Notes under the pieces: model-generated | Told to the model about the DNA's origin: nothing | The model's input: only the letters and a program-made list of their open reading frames with translations | Databases searched by the model: none | Made by a program: the position numbers and the translations under genes | Shown here: one piece after another, positions 8,513 to 17,717 of the stretch | Layout: the number at the start of each line of letters is the position of its first letter | Position numbering within the stretch: the stretch's first letter is position 1 | Origin: Acidobacteriaceae bacterium | GTDB taxonomy: Bacteria; Acidobacteriota; Terriglobia; Terriglobales; Acidobacteriaceae | Reading direction: 5' to 3' | Length of the DNA stretch: 64,000 nt | Assembly: GCA_003134995.1 (NCBI GenBank) | Contig: PLDC01000014.1 | Location: 1 to 64,000, forward strand

Positions 8513-8540
8513 CGCGGCGCTGAAGCGCCGCTCTTCCACG
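8513..8540. repeat. REP-like GCGGCGCTGAAGCGCCGC element, copy 2
   Basis: Identical over 28 bases to 4309-4336. It is preceded by another small palindrome-like segment (GGGGCCACCGTGGCTAAAGC near 8471-8490). Confidence 0.8.
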
Positions 8541-8613
8541 GCACCGCATGCGTTTATGGGCTTTTCCGCGGTCTCCTTGTGACCTCTTCCGCGGTCTCTA
8601 ATGACGTGTATGG

Positions 8614-8641
8614 TTGAAGCCGCTCGACCGCCCGTTACAAT
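8614..8641 (+). promoter_or_regulatory. Sigma70-type promoter giving a probably leaderless mRNA
   Basis: TTGAAG (8614-8619), a 16-base spacer, then TACAAT (8636-8641). The GTG start codon at 8648 lies six bases after the -10 hexamer, so transcription should begin at or next to the start codon. Confidence 0.55.
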
Positions 8642-8647
8642 ATCCTC

Positions 8648-9400
8648 GTGACTGAAGTTGGCACTCACGAAACACCCGCCGCGGTGGAAGCTTTGTCCGA
8701 TCCCCGGCGCTTCACGCTTCGGCAGCGAATCCTTCTGCGGATAATTATTTTTGTTGGAAATGGGTTCATCCGGCTGATCGGGCCGACGTTGCGCGTTTGC
8801 GTTTCACGCGAAGAGGGCGCGCAGGAAAGCGTGGGGCAGCGGCCGCTGATTATTTCTTTCTGGCACGCCTGCATTATTCCGGCGACTTATTTTTTTCGTG
8901 ATTGCGGAATTCGCGTGATGAGCAGCAACAGTTACGACGGGGAATATATGGGACGGATCATTGGGAAGTTTGGATTCGTCGCGGTGAAGGGATCGAGCAG
9001 CCGCAACGCGGTGCGGGCGCTGCTCGGATTGCGCCGGGCTTTGCAGCAGGGCTGGGCCGTCGCTTTTACTCTGGATGGTCCGCGCGGCCCGCGTTACCAA
9101 GTGAAGCCGGGGCCGGTGGCGCTGGCGCGCTCGTCTGGCGTGGCTTTGACTATGTTTCATATTGCGGTGGAGAAGGCTTGGGTTCTTCATACGTGGGACC
9201 GGCTGATTATTCCGAAGCCGTTTTCGCGCGTGCTGATGCGGTTTGGAAAACTTATTGCGGTGCCGGCGGGCGCGCGCGAGGAAGAGATTGAGCGCTATCA
9301 ACGGGAGCTGCAGGGTTCGCTTGACCGGGTGAGAGTATTTGCCGAGGCGAATGTGAGTAAGGTGGGCGCGGCGGAATTTCCTGTTTACAACCGAACCTGA
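8648..9400 (+). CDS. Lysophospholipid acyltransferase family protein (DUF374-type)
   Basis: 250 residues from a GTG start without a Shine-Dalgarno sequence. An N-terminal amphipathic/hydrophobic helix (ILLRIIIFVGNGFIRLIGP, 28-46) is followed by SFWHACIIPA (70-79) and FTLDGPRGPRY (140-150). DUF374 proteins of the LPLAT superfamily (relatives of LpxL/MsbB) carry the same W-H and DGPRGP motifs. The expected role is transfer of an acyl chain to a membrane lipid or lipid A-like acceptor at the inner membrane. The family match is strong; the exact acceptor is unknown. The gene stands alone between a GloVer gene and a cobalamin riboswitch. Confidence 0.85.
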   Translation: MTEVGTHETPAAVEALSDPRRFTLRQRILLRIIIFVGNGFIRLIGPTLRVCVSREEGAQESVGQRPLIISFWHACIIPATYFFRDCGIRVMSSNSYDGEYMGRIIGKFGFVAVKGSSSRNAVRALLGLRRALQQGWAVAFTLDGPRGPRYQVKPGPVALARSSGVALTMFHIAVEKAWVLHTWDRLIIPKPFSRVLMRFGKLIAVPAGAREEEIERYQRELQGSLDRVRVFAEANVSKVGAAEFPVYNRT

Positions 9401-9487
9401 AGCGTCTGCTCTCCTGGCCACCCGTTGACTTCGACCGTCGATAACCAGTAAATTTCTGACACTGCGATTTCGCGTTCTTTGAAATGT

Positions 9488-9735
9488 CCTTCGGTTTGCG
9501 CGTCTTTGCCTTGTGGCGAAGACAGGGAAGCGGGTGCAATTCCCGTGCTGCCGCGCAACTGTAAGCGAGAAAAATCGCGGGCGTCCACTGGAGAAATTCC
9601 GGGAAGGCCGTCCGCAAGAAGTCGGATGGCGTTAGCAAATTCCGCATGACTGAATGCTGAATGCTGATTGCTGACTGCTGTTTCACCATCCTCACTCGCA
9701 AAGCCAGGAGACCGGCGTGAACCGTCCACCTTAAC
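9488..9735 (+). ncRNA. Cobalamin riboswitch
   Basis: Conserved blocks appear in order: GCGGGTGCAATTCCCGTGCT, GCCGCGCAACTGTAAGCGAG (the B12-box region, 9550-9571), CCACTGGAG, GGGAAGGCCGTCCGC, and AGCCAGGAGACCGGCGTGAA (9701-9720). This is the AdoCbl-type riboswitch consensus. It lies directly ahead of the TonB receptor gene at 9763, as expected for B12-repressed cobalamin uptake. A stretch of CTGAATGCTGATTGCTGA words (9650-9682) sits in the variable arm before the 3' conserved block. Confidence 0.93.
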
Positions 9736-9762
9736 CCCTTTCGCGTGAAAAGGAGGATGGTT

Positions 9763-12030
9763 ATGCGCGCACTCGGCGCCTTGTTCTTGGTTTTCGTTGC
9801 TCTTGCGGCAGCATCCGCTGCCGATCTCAAAGTCAAAGTGGTTGATCCTCAATCGGCTGCCGTTGGCGGCGCGCAGGTTTCTCTGTTTGAAAAAGGGAGA
9901 GACGTTGCTGCAGGAGTTGCGCGTACTTCTGCGGAGGGAGTTGCCGACTTCGGCGATTTCGCGCCCGCTAGCTACAAGGTTCGAGTGCTGGCCGCGGGAT
10001 TCGCGCTGCAGGCGACGGACATTGAGGTCAGTTCTCATGACGCGGCAAATTTTTTTACGATCCAACTTCATCTTGCCACTGCGTCGGAAACCGTGGTGGT
10101 GACAGCGACTCGAACTCCGTTGCCTGCGGAGGATTCCGGCGCGAGCGTTTCTACTTTGGAGAACGCACAGCTCGAGACCATGCAGCCGATTGCGGCGGAT
10201 GATGCGGTGCGCTTTCTTCCTGGGGCCGTGATCAACACTGCGGGTCAGCGCGGAGGAATCTCGTCTCTGTTTGTGCGCGGCGGCGAATCTACTTACAACA
10301 AAATCATAGTCGATGGCGTGGCCGTGGATAATCCGGGCGAGACGTTTGACTTCGGCACATTGCCGCTGACGCAGGCGGACCGCGTGGAATTTCTGCGGGG
10401 CACGCAGAGCACGCTGTACGGGTCGGATGCGATGACCAGCGTTGTGCAGGTGTGGACGCGGACGGGAAGCACTTCCGTTCCCGAGCTGCGCTTCGGCGCC
10501 GATGGAGGGAATTTTGGGACGGCCAGCGGTGAGGCATCTTTGGCTGGCGTGCGCGCAGGCTTCGACTACAACCTGTTCGGCAATCAATTTAATAGCAGCG
10601 GGCTGGGCGTCAACGATGCTTATTCGGATTCGTTGGCGGGCGCGAATCTTGGCATGGCTCTTACAGATCATGCAGCGCTGCGGCTGCACCTTCGTCACTC
10701 GAATAGTTATACCGGATTGCCCGGCGAGTGGAATTTTAATGGCAACGATCCGGTGATCACGCCGTATTCGGCGGAGGGTACGCTGTTGCCGCCGGGGCTT
10801 CTGCAGCCTGATCCTGTCGAGTCGGCGCATCTGAATAGTTTGCTCGGCAGCGTGGAGCTTACGGTGTCGCAGCCTTCGGGATGGCAACACCGCTTGACTG
10901 GGTTCGATTATCTCTACCGTTATACGGACAACAATCCGAATACGGATCCGAGTGTCGCTCCTTACACTTATGACAGTTTTCCCGACACTTACGAAACTCA
11001 TGTGAACCGCGTCGGAGTCGAATATCAGGGAGATTATTCGGAGCGGACATCGGCTCATTTCGCCGCGCACAGTACGTTTGGATATCGCATTGAAAATGAG
11101 ACTGGCGTGGTGAGCGATATGGATTTTCCTCCTGCGGCTTCGGGGCAGCGGCTGGATCAGGATGCTTATTTGCAACAGCAGATTACGTGGGGCAGGCTCA
11201 CGGCGATCGCGGGCGGGCGTTTTGTGCACAGCAGCGCATACGGCAACATCGGAGTGCCGCGGGTTGCGCTTACTCTGTTGGCATTTCGCGGAGGGGAATT
11301 ATTTTCTGGGACGCGCCTGCGTTTTTCTTATGCCGTCGGGTATATGGAGCCGGCGCTGTATCAGGCCTTTGGCGAAATCGCTTACGACTACACGTCGAAT
11401 CGCGGCTTGTTGCCGGAGCGCACTCGAGCGTTTGAAGCCGGGTTCGAGCAGAAATTCTTTGCGGGGCGATGGGCCCTGAACGCAACCTACTTCAACAATC
11501 TTTTCCACGATCAGATTGAGGCTGTGCCAACTGCGTCGGGCGCGTACGAGTTTTTTAATTTGGAACAGTCTTTTGCTCAGGGCGCCGAAATTGAACTGCA
11601 GGGCCGGATTCGTCCGAGACTGTTGCTGACTGCTGCTTACACTTACACTTCGACAGAGATTCTGGAAAATCCGGAGTGCACTTCGGCCAATCCTTGCAGC
11701 TTTCCATATGCTCCGGGTGATCCATTGTTGCTACGTCCGAAGCATTCGGCGACGACTTTGCTGAGTTACGCAAGAAAGCGCTGGAGCGCAAATCTGGCGG
11801 GAAGTTTCGTGGGACCGCGCGCCGATTCGGATTTCGATGGCTTCAACATAAATCATGCGGCGGGCTATGTGCGCGTCGATCTCGGCGGATGGTATGCCAT
11901 CAACTCGCGCATTACCGCGTATGCAAATATCGATAACGCGCTCGATCGGCGCTATAACGAAGTGCTTGGCTATCCTGCGCTGCCGGTGAATTTTCGCGCG
12001 GGGTTTCGCTTTCGGGTGGGAGGGGAATAG
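9763..12030 (+). CDS. TonB-dependent receptor, BtuB-like (cobalamin uptake predicted)
   Basis: 755 residues. AGGAGG at 9751-9756 points to the ATG at 9763, and a signal peptide follows (ALGALFLVFVALAAASA). Residues about 20-100 are a carboxypeptidase-regulatory-like beta-sandwich (DLKVKVVDPQSAAVGGAQV), then a TonB-box-like segment (ETVVVTATR), a plug domain (about 115-230, GGISSLFVRGGESTYNKIIV and LRGTQSTLYGSDAM), and a beta-barrel ending in FRAGFRFRVGGE. A receptor behind a cobalamin riboswitch most likely imports vitamin B12 or a related corrinoid across the outer membrane. No BtuFCD genes follow, so the periplasmic and inner-membrane parts must be encoded elsewhere. The long antisense frame over this gene is spurious. 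Confidence 0.92.
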   Translation: MRALGALFLVFVALAAASAADLKVKVVDPQSAAVGGAQVSLFEKGRDVAAGVARTSAEGVADFGDFAPASYKVRVLAAGFALQATDIEVSSHDAANFFTIQLHLATASETVVVTATRTPLPAEDSGASVSTLENAQLETMQPIAADDAVRFLPGAVINTAGQRGGISSLFVRGGESTYNKIIVDGVAVDNPGETFDFGTLPLTQADRVEFLRGTQSTLYGSDAMTSVVQVWTRTGSTSVPELRFGADGGNFGTASGEASLAGVRAGFDYNLFGNQFNSSGLGVNDAYSDSLAGANLGMALTDHAALRLHLRHSNSYTGLPGEWNFNGNDPVITPYSAEGTLLPPGLLQPDPVESAHLNSLLGSVELTVSQPSGWQHRLTGFDYLYRYTDNNPNTDPSVAPYTYDSFPDTYETHVNRVGVEYQGDYSERTSAHFAAHSTFGYRIENETGVVSDMDFPPAASGQRLDQDAYLQQQITWGRLTAIAGGRFVHSSAYGNIGVPRVALTLLAFRGGELFSGTRLRFSYAVGYMEPALYQAFGEIAYDYTSNRGLLPERTRAFEAGFEQKFFAGRWALNATYFNNLFHDQIEAVPTASGAYEFFNLEQSFAQGAEIELQGRIRPRLLLTAAYTYTSTEILENPECTSANPCSFPYAPGDPLLLRPKHSATTLLSYARKRWSANLAGSFVGPRADSDFDGFNINHAAGYVRVDLGGWYAINSRITAYANIDNALDRRYNEVLGYPALPVNFRAGFRFRVGGE

Positions 12031-12059
12031 ATTAGAGCGCGGACGCTGGACGGGTGCAG

Positions 12060-12100
12060 ATTGCGCCTCGCTGTGCTTGGCTGCACAGCCGAGGCGGCTC
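12060..12100. repeat. Palindrome between convergent genes
   Basis: GCCTCGCTGTGC and GCACAGCCGAGGC form a stem with a short loop between the receptor (plus) and the aldolase (minus). There is no T run on either side, so it is not a canonical terminator. Its GCCGAGGCGGCT core resembles the GGACAGCCGCCCTCGGCTGT family. Confidence 0.45.
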
Positions 12101-12132
12101 TCCCCACATAACCCTTTGAGTATTTTGGAGAT

Positions 12133-12831
12133 CTAGCTGACTTTTTCTGGTTCGCGCACTAACGAGATGGGCATGGAGGCGGCCATTTTTCCGCCGAAAT
12201 ATTTTGTTCGCGCCAACAATAATTTCTCGATGTCGACGCCGGACAACGGCTGCTGGCGGCCCAGCAGGTGGGTGACCAGCGCAATCTGTGCGAAGTGTTC
12301 CACGGTTTCCATCTTCATGTAGGCGTGCTCGATGGTATCGCCGTAAGTGACTACGCCGTGATTCGACATGAGAATTGCGTCGTAGTGAGGCACGTAGGGT
12401 TCGAGGGTCTGGGCCAGTTCCGACGTACCTGGCGTGCCGTAGCGGGCTAGCGGGATGCCTCCCAGGCCCATTACCACTTCGCAGACCAGAGGTTCGGTGA
12501 GCGCCATGCCGGCAGCGGCGAATCCGGTTGCGGTGGGCGGATGCGCGTGCACAATCGCCCGAATATCGGGACGGGTGCGGTAAACCAAAAGGTGCATTCC
12601 GATTTCGCTGGTCACGTTGCGGCGTCCCGCGACCCGCGTGCCTTCCAGGTCGACGATCACCATGTCGCCGGCACGCATAGCGCCTTTGCTCACGCAGGTA
12701 GGCGTCACCAGAATGCGCTCGCGGTCCAGGCGGACCGAAAGATTCCCGTCCATCGCCGCTACGAAGCCGCGCTCGTGCAACATGCGCCCGTAGCGAACAA
12801 TGTCTTCCCTGTGTTTGCGTTCAGCGGACAT
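12133..12831 (-). CDS. Class II aldolase/adducin family protein (FucA/AraD-like)
   Basis: 232 residues, the usual length. Motifs follow the family order: GNLSVRL (phosphate/substrate loop), TSEIGMHLLVY (Glu and His), IVHAHPPTATGF (zinc HxH), and ILMSNHGVVTYG (third zinc His). Class II aldolases of this type cleave or epimerise phosphorylated sugars such as L-fuculose-1-phosphate or L-ribulose-5-phosphate. The specificity cannot be read from sequence, and no sugar kinase or isomerase gene is adjacent. Its end faces the TonB receptor gene. Confidence 0.88.
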   Translation of the reverse strand: MSAERKHREDIVRYGRMLHERGFVAAMDGNLSVRLDRERILVTPTCVSKGAMRAGDMVIVDLEGTRVAGRRNVTSEIGMHLLVYRTRPDIRAIVHAHPPTATGFAAAGMALTEPLVCEVVMGLGGIPLARYGTPGTSELAQTLEPYVPHYDAILMSNHGVVTYGDTIEHAYMKMETVEHFAQIALVTHLLGRQQPLSGVDIEKLLLARTKYFGGKMAASMPISLVREPEKVS

Positions 12832-12987
12832 GGAAATACTCTCTCGGGGGAGTGACGAAAAGCGGCCAAAATGACAGCCCCCGCATAGTACCGCACCTTA
12901 CCCTGAACAAACAACAAACTTTATAAAAACTGACAAATAAATTGCCCCATCGGTCGAGCATTCACCGCGCCCGTGGTAGATCCTCGG

Positions 12988-13018
12988 TTGACTCACTCAT
13001 CGTGAATCCTCCTATAAT
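12988..13018 (+). promoter_or_regulatory. Promoter for queA, probably leaderless
   Basis: TTGACT (12988-12993), a 19-base spacer and a perfect TATAAT (13013-13018). The GTG start of queA at 13027 begins eight bases after the -10 box, so the mRNA would start at or just before the start codon. No Shine-Dalgarno sequence is present. Confidence 0.6.
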
Positions 13019-13026
13019 CTGACACC

Positions 13027-14139
13027 GTGTTGGTTTCCGACTTCAACTTCTATCTTCCAGACGACCTTATCGCGCAGGAACCGCTCGCGGAGCGCGACGG
13101 CGCCCGCATGTTGCATTTGCAACGAACTGGAGGCCATGCTGACCGGCTGTTCCGCGACTTCCCAGAATTATTGCGGTCCGGCGATTTGCTGGTCTTCAAT
13201 AACACGCGTGTGTTTCCGGCGCGGCTGTACGGACGACGCGAAGGCGCTCGCGCGCAGCCGGTGAGTCCTCAGAACTCTGCCGCGCGGGATTTTCTTCACG
13301 GGCGGATTGAGGTCTTGCTCACGCGGCAGATCTGCACCGAACCGAACGATTGGGAATGCCTGGTACGGCCGGGCCGCAAGATCGGCGTGGGCGAACGGCT
13401 GTTCTTCGGCGCGCGGGATGAACTTCAAGCTCAAGTGATGGCGCGTCGAGAATTTGGCGAGCGCGACATTCGTTTTGATCCCACCTTGGAGAGGGTTGAC
13501 GATTTCTTCGCCGTGCTTGAGCGGATTGGCCATGTTCCGCTTCCGCCTTATGTCGCGCGTGCCGATTCTCCGCGCGACCGCGAACGCTATCAAACCGTTT
13601 ATGCCCAGCAGCGCGGATCAGTAGCGGCACCCACGGCCGGCCTTCACTTCACACGGGAAATTCTCGATCGGATTCGCTCGCGCGGAGTTGAGACCGTGGA
13701 GATTACCTTGCACGTGGGCTTGGGAACTTTTCAGCCCGTGCGCGTGGAGCGCGTCGAGGATCACCAAATCCATTCGGAGCCTTACTCGATTTCGGCTGAG
13801 GCCGCTTCCGCCATCAATCAGGCTATGCGCTCGGCGCGGCGCATCGTCGCGGTCGGGACTACTACGGTTCGAACTCTCGAACACGCTGTGCGGTTAGGCG
13901 CGGGAACTATCATGGCAGGCGCGGCTTCGGCCGACATATTTATTCATCCAAAGGTCGAACGCGGTTTTGAATTCAAAGTGGTCAAGGCGATGCTGACGAA
14001 TTTCCATTTGCCGCAATCTACGTTGCTCATGCTGGTGAGCGCGTTCGCCGGACGCGAGAATACTTTGCGCGCCTACGAACACGCCGTCCTAGAGCAGTAC
14101 CGTTTTTATTCTTACGGAGACTGCATGTTCATAGAATGA
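13027..14139 (+). CDS. queA: S-adenosylmethionine:tRNA ribosyltransferase-isomerase
   Basis: 370 residues, full length. Hallmarks are [20 protein letters not shown] at the N-terminus, [38 protein letters not shown], and [17 protein letters not shown] near the end. QueA transfers the ribose of SAM to 7-aminomethyl-7-deazaguanine at position 34 of tRNAs with GUN anticodons, giving epoxyqueuosine. The start is a GTG with no ribosome site but an excellent promoter directly upstream. A cysteine dioxygenase gene follows on the same strand, about 100 bases downstream. Confidence 0.97.
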   Translation: MLVSDFNFYLPDDLIAQEPLAERDGARMLHLQRTGGHADRLFRDFPELLRSGDLLVFNNTRVFPARLYGRREGARAQPVSPQNSAARDFLHGRIEVLLTRQICTEPNDWECLVRPGRKIGVGERLFFGARDELQAQVMARREFGERDIRFDPTLERVDDFFAVLERIGHVPLPPYVARADSPRDRERYQTVYAQQRGSVAAPTAGLHFTREILDRIRSRGVETVEITLHVGLGTFQPVRVERVEDHQIHSEPYSISAEAASAINQAMRSARRIVAVGTTTVRTLEHAVRLGAGTIMAGAASADIFIHPKVERGFEFKVVKAMLTNFHLPQSTLLMLVSAFAGRENTLRAYEHAVLEQYRFYSYGDCMFIE

Positions 14140-14243
14140 TTTGGTTTTGCGCTGTCGTCCGAGCGCGGCCAAACGATGCCGAAGGATGTTCGCTGCGGGG
14201 AAGATTTTTTTCCAGGTGGGTTATACTTTTTCGGGAGCAGACG

Positions 14244-14822
14244 ATGTCCACTGCGGTTAACCAGGTTCCAATCGATGATTTCGTAGCCGAGCTTCGCAAA
14301 TTTCCCGAGGCGGCCTTCGATCAGACGGAGCAACTCCGCAGATTCCTTCAGGAAACCCCGGTCGACTCCAAGTCGCTTGCGCCTTATCTCACCTGGGATC
14401 GCCAGCACTACACGCGCAATCTGATCGACAAGACTTCGCTGTACGAGTTGATGGCTATCTGTTGGGAAGTTGGGCAGGCCAGTTCGGTGCACAACCATCG
14501 CGACCAGAACTGCTGGATGGCCGTGCCTATCGGACGATTGCTGGTGGACAATTTTCACATCGTCCATCAGGATCTTGCTCTCGGCAAATGCACGATCAAG
14601 GCTACTGAAACCGTTGAGATGAACTTGTCCCAGCCTTGCGCTGTCGACCCGCTCGAACCGGTTCACCGCGTCGTCAATCCGCGCGAGTTCAACCAGCGCG
14701 CCGTCAGCCTGCACGTCTATTCGCGCCCGTTCGATTCCTGCGTGGTTTACTCCGCAGAGCAGGGCACCTGCGGCGAAATCCAACTGCACTACACCACCGA
14801 GTACGGCAAACCGAGGCGGTGA
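14244..14822 (+). CDS. Cysteine dioxygenase type I family protein
   Basis: 192 residues from the ATG at 14244, which has GGGAGCAG upstream; the longer frame from 14136 overlaps queA. The iron-binding cupin residues are visible: SVHNHRDQN (His83, His85) and PVHRVVNP (His141). Cys90 in NCWM and Tyr159 in SLHVYS correspond to the Cys-Tyr cross-link pair of mammalian CDO, and His157 fits the His of its catalytic triad. The enzyme oxidises cysteine to cysteine sulfinate with O2. A related thiol dioxygenase (for example 3-mercaptopropionate) is possible, but the conserved Cys favours CDO. It lies between queA and polA. Confidence 0.88.
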   Translation: MSTAVNQVPIDDFVAELRKFPEAAFDQTEQLRRFLQETPVDSKSLAPYLTWDRQHYTRNLIDKTSLYELMAICWEVGQASSVHNHRDQNCWMAVPIGRLLVDNFHIVHQDLALGKCTIKATETVEMNLSQPCAVDPLEPVHRVVNPREFNQRAVSLHVYSRPFDSCVVYSAEQGTCGEIQLHYTTEYGKPRR

Positions 14823-14879
14823 AATATTTCGCGGCAGTGCCTCGGGTAGGGTCTCAGCGCCGGCTGTTAAACTACTGGC

Positions 14880-17672
14880 TTGCCACCGCGAAAAAAAAAT
14901 CCCGCACTTGAACCCAGCAAACCGAACCTTCCGGCAGCCTTCGACCCCAATCGCATCTTCCTCATCGACACCATGTCGTTCATCTTCCGCGCCTATCACG
15001 CGATGGCGCGGCAGCGCTCCATGTCGACGAAGGCGGGGCTGCCGACGGCAGCGATCTACGTCTTCGTGAATATGTTGCGAAAACTGCGGGAAGATTTTTC
15101 TCCAGCGTATCTGGCTGCCGTATTCGACGTTGCCGCGAAAACTTTTCGCGCTACGCAGGCGGAAGCGATCACTACGGTGCGCAAGTTCGACATTAAGACG
15201 CAGACTTTTACTGAAGTCGAATACAAAGGCTACAAAGCCAATCGCGCGGCCATGCCGGAAGATCTGGCGCAGCAGATTCCTTACATTCGCCGCGCGCTTG
15301 AGGCGTATCGCATACCCATTCTCGAACTCGCGGGCTTCGAGGCCGACGATGTTATCGGCACTCTGGCGCGCAAAGCTGCGGCCGCGAAGCATCCTGTTTA
15401 CGTGGTCTCGAGCGATAAGGACATGATGCAGCTCGTTAATGACGATGTGCAGATTCTGAATCCTCCCAAGGATAATCTGATCTGCGACGCTGCCAAGGTG
15501 GAAGAAATTCTCGGCGTGCCTCCTGCGCGAGTTGTCGACATCATGGCCCTGCGCGGAGATTCTATCGACAACATTCCTGGAGCGCCTGGGATTGGCGATA
15601 AAGGCTCGGTTGAAATCATCAAGCGCTTCGGCACGGTTGAGCAGGCGCTTGATCGCGCCAACGAAGTAGAAAAGAAAACTTACCGTGAATCGCTGCAGGA
15701 CAATCGCGACACAATTCTCTTCAGCAAGAGCATGGCTACGATTGATACCAACGTCCCCGTTGAGTTGAACGTTGATGCCATGCGCGCGGGCGAGCCTGAT
15801 CTCGATTTGCTTCGCCAGCTTTTTACTGAACTGGAATTTACTTCTCTGTTGAAGGAATTGCTGCCGGAAGTTCAGGTCACCGAAACTCACTACAGTGAAG
15901 CTCAGTCTGCGGCGGATGTCGAACAAGTTGTCAGCTCGGTTGCGACGGATGGCACACTAGCGATCGCGGTGGAAGTGGAAAAGACAGAACCTCTTGCGGA
16001 CAGTGAAGAGGAAGTCATCGACGAGGTACCACAGTCAGGGATGCTTGCGCTAACGGACGCTTCGTCTCCGGCGGTTGTGCCTAAACCTGATGCTCGCCGT
16101 GTCGCGATTTCAGCTGCTGCCGGATCGGCTATTACGGTCAGGCTGGATTCCGGCGGCGCCGCTGCGAAGCTCAGGACCTTGATGACGGACGCTGGCACTC
16201 CGAAGTCTGTTCACGATTACAAATCCGCGATTCACGCGCTTGAGTCTCTCGGCATCGGGCTTCAGGGGGTGCAGCACGATTCCATGCTCTATTCTTACCT
16301 GCTTGATCCGACGTACTCCTCGCATCGCCTGGCCGACGTGGCTCTTCGGCGTTTCAATCTCAAACTAAGCGGCGATCTGGCAGAAGCTGCGGACGTTTCT
16401 GGAAGGCTTGCGGCCGCCTTGCGCGACGACGTAAAGCAGGCGGGACTGACCGGCCTCTACGCAGAAATCGATTTGCCGCTGGTCCCCGTTCTGGCTCGCA
16501 TGGAGCAGGCTGGAGTAAAAATTAACACCGGCGCGCTCGCAAAAATGTCGACGGAGCTCGAGCGTGAAATTGCTGTTAAAGAAAAAGAAATTCATGAGAT
16601 TGCCGGCGTTGCATTCAACGTGGGGTCACCGCGGCAGCTCGGCGACGTTCTCTTCAACAAACTGAATCTGCCGAAGCCGGTGAAGTACGGCAAGGGACGG
16701 ACCATCTCAACCGCGGTCGACGTTCTGGAAACTCTGGCTGAGGATCACCCCATAGCGCGCATGGTCCTCGACTACCGCCAACTCACCAAGCTGAAATCCA
16801 CTTACGTCGACACGCTTCCGGCGTTGATCAATCCCTCCACCGGCCGCGTGCACACCACGTTCGGTCAAACCGGAACGGCCACTGGACGCCTCTCATCGAC
16901 GAATCCGAATCTGCAAAACATTCCCATCCGCACGGAACTTGGGCGCGGCATTCGCGCCGCTTTCACTGCCGAGCCCGGCCACGTTCTTCTCACCGCCGAT
17001 TATTCGCAGATCGAACTTCGCCTGCTCGCGCACTTCTCTCACGATCCGCTTCTGGTCGAAGCCTACCGCCGCGGCGACGACATCCACACGCTCACCGCCT
17101 CGCAAGTATTCGGAGTTCCGCCGCTAATGGTTACGGCCGACCACCGCCGCCAGGCCAAAGTAGTCAACTTCGGCATTGTTTACGGGCTCTCGGCCTTCGG
17201 ACTTTCGCAAAATCTGGGAATTGAACCCGCCGAGGCGAAACTATTCATCGCCAATTATTTCGAAAGATACAAAGGCGTCCGCGCATTCATCGATAAAACC
17301 TTGGAAGAAGCCCGGCGCGATTTGAAAGTAAGAACTTTGCACGGACGCGTTCGCCCCATTCCTGATATCAACAGCAAGAATTTTACGCAGCGTGGCTTCG
17401 CCGAGCGCACTGCCGTAAACACGCCGCTGCAAGGCACCGCAGCGGATCTGATCAAGGTGGCAATGATTCGCATCGACGCGGCGTTGCAGGAGCGCGGCCT
17501 GAAGTCGAGGATGACGTTGCAGGTTCACGATGAATTGGTTTTTGAAGTCCCGGAGGAAGAAGTAGACACGATGCAGTCGCTGGTTAGAGAACAGATGGAA
17601 AAAGTTCATGCGCTGGCGGTGCCGCTGCTGGTTGAGATGGGGGTAGGGCCGAATTGGCGAGATCTGGAGTAG
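14880..17672 (+). CDS. polA: DNA polymerase I
   Basis: 930 residues. The 5'-3' exonuclease/FEN domain spans about 25-315 (RIFLIDTMSFIFRAYHAMAR, ELAGFEADDVIGTLARKA, GDSIDNIPGAPGIGDKGS). The middle region (about 340-530) resembles the 3'-5' exonuclease fold, but the first DxE motif is replaced by LAIAVEVEK, so proofreading is probably absent, as in Taq and Bst enzymes. The polymerase domain carries motif A (TADYSQIELRLLAHFS), motif B (RRQAKVVNFGIVYGLSAF) and motif C (LQVHDELVFE). The start is taken as TTG at 14880 because the FEN domain begins well before the first ATG at 14973; no ribosome site is seen. It acts in Okazaki fragment maturation and excision repair. Confidence 0.96.
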   Translation: MPPRKKNPALEPSKPNLPAAFDPNRIFLIDTMSFIFRAYHAMARQRSMSTKAGLPTAAIYVFVNMLRKLREDFSPAYLAAVFDVAAKTFRATQAEAITTVRKFDIKTQTFTEVEYKGYKANRAAMPEDLAQQIPYIRRALEAYRIPILELAGFEADDVIGTLARKAAAAKHPVYVVSSDKDMMQLVNDDVQILNPPKDNLICDAAKVEEILGVPPARVVDIMALRGDSIDNIPGAPGIGDKGSVEIIKRFGTVEQALDRANEVEKKTYRESLQDNRDTILFSKSMATIDTNVPVELNVDAMRAGEPDLDLLRQLFTELEFTSLLKELLPEVQVTETHYSEAQSAADVEQVVSSVATDGTLAIAVEVEKTEPLADSEEEVIDEVPQSGMLALTDASSPAVVPKPDARRVAISAAAGSAITVRLDSGGAAAKLRTLMTDAGTPKSVHDYKSAIHALESLGIGLQGVQHDSMLYSYLLDPTYSSHRLADVALRRFNLKLSGDLAEAADVSGRLAAALRDDVKQAGLTGLYAEIDLPLVPVLARMEQAGVKINTGALAKMSTELEREIAVKEKEIHEIAGVAFNVGSPRQLGDVLFNKLNLPKPVKYGKGRTISTAVDVLETLAEDHPIARMVLDYRQLTKLKSTYVDTLPALINPSTGRVHTTFGQTGTATGRLSSTNPNLQNIPIRTELGRGIRAAFTAEPGHVLLTADYSQIELRLLAHFSHDPLLVEAYRRGDDIHTLTASQVFGVPPLMVTADHRRQAKVVNFGIVYGLSAFGLSQNLGIEPAEAKLFIANYFERYKGVRAFIDKTLEEARRDLKVRTLHGRVRPIPDINSKNFTQRGFAERTAVNTPLQGTAADLIKVAMIRIDAALQERGLKSRMTLQVHDELVFEVPEEEVDTMQSLVREQMEKVHALAVPLLVEMGVGPNWRDLE

Positions 17673-17675
17673 ATC

Positions 17676-17703
17676 GTGTGGGTCAGACACTCCTGTCCGA
17701 CAA
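17676..17703. repeat. GTGTGG-hairpin element, copy A
   Basis: GTGTGG then GTCAGACACTCCTGTCCGAC. The inner part is an imperfect hairpin (GTCAGACA / TGTCCGAC). Same layout as the copy at 47463-47488, with a different stem. Confidence 0.6.
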
Positions 17704-17717
17704 CCGTCGGCGGTGCC

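Noticed and set aside
9385..11229. 614-residue minus-strand frame rich in Arg and His
   Set aside because: It is antisense to the riboswitch and TonB receptor, which have strong family signals. Arg/His-rich long frames are typical shadows in GC-rich DNA.
14112..15926. 604-residue minus-strand frame
   Set aside because: Antisense to cysteine dioxygenase and polA, with no family resemblance.
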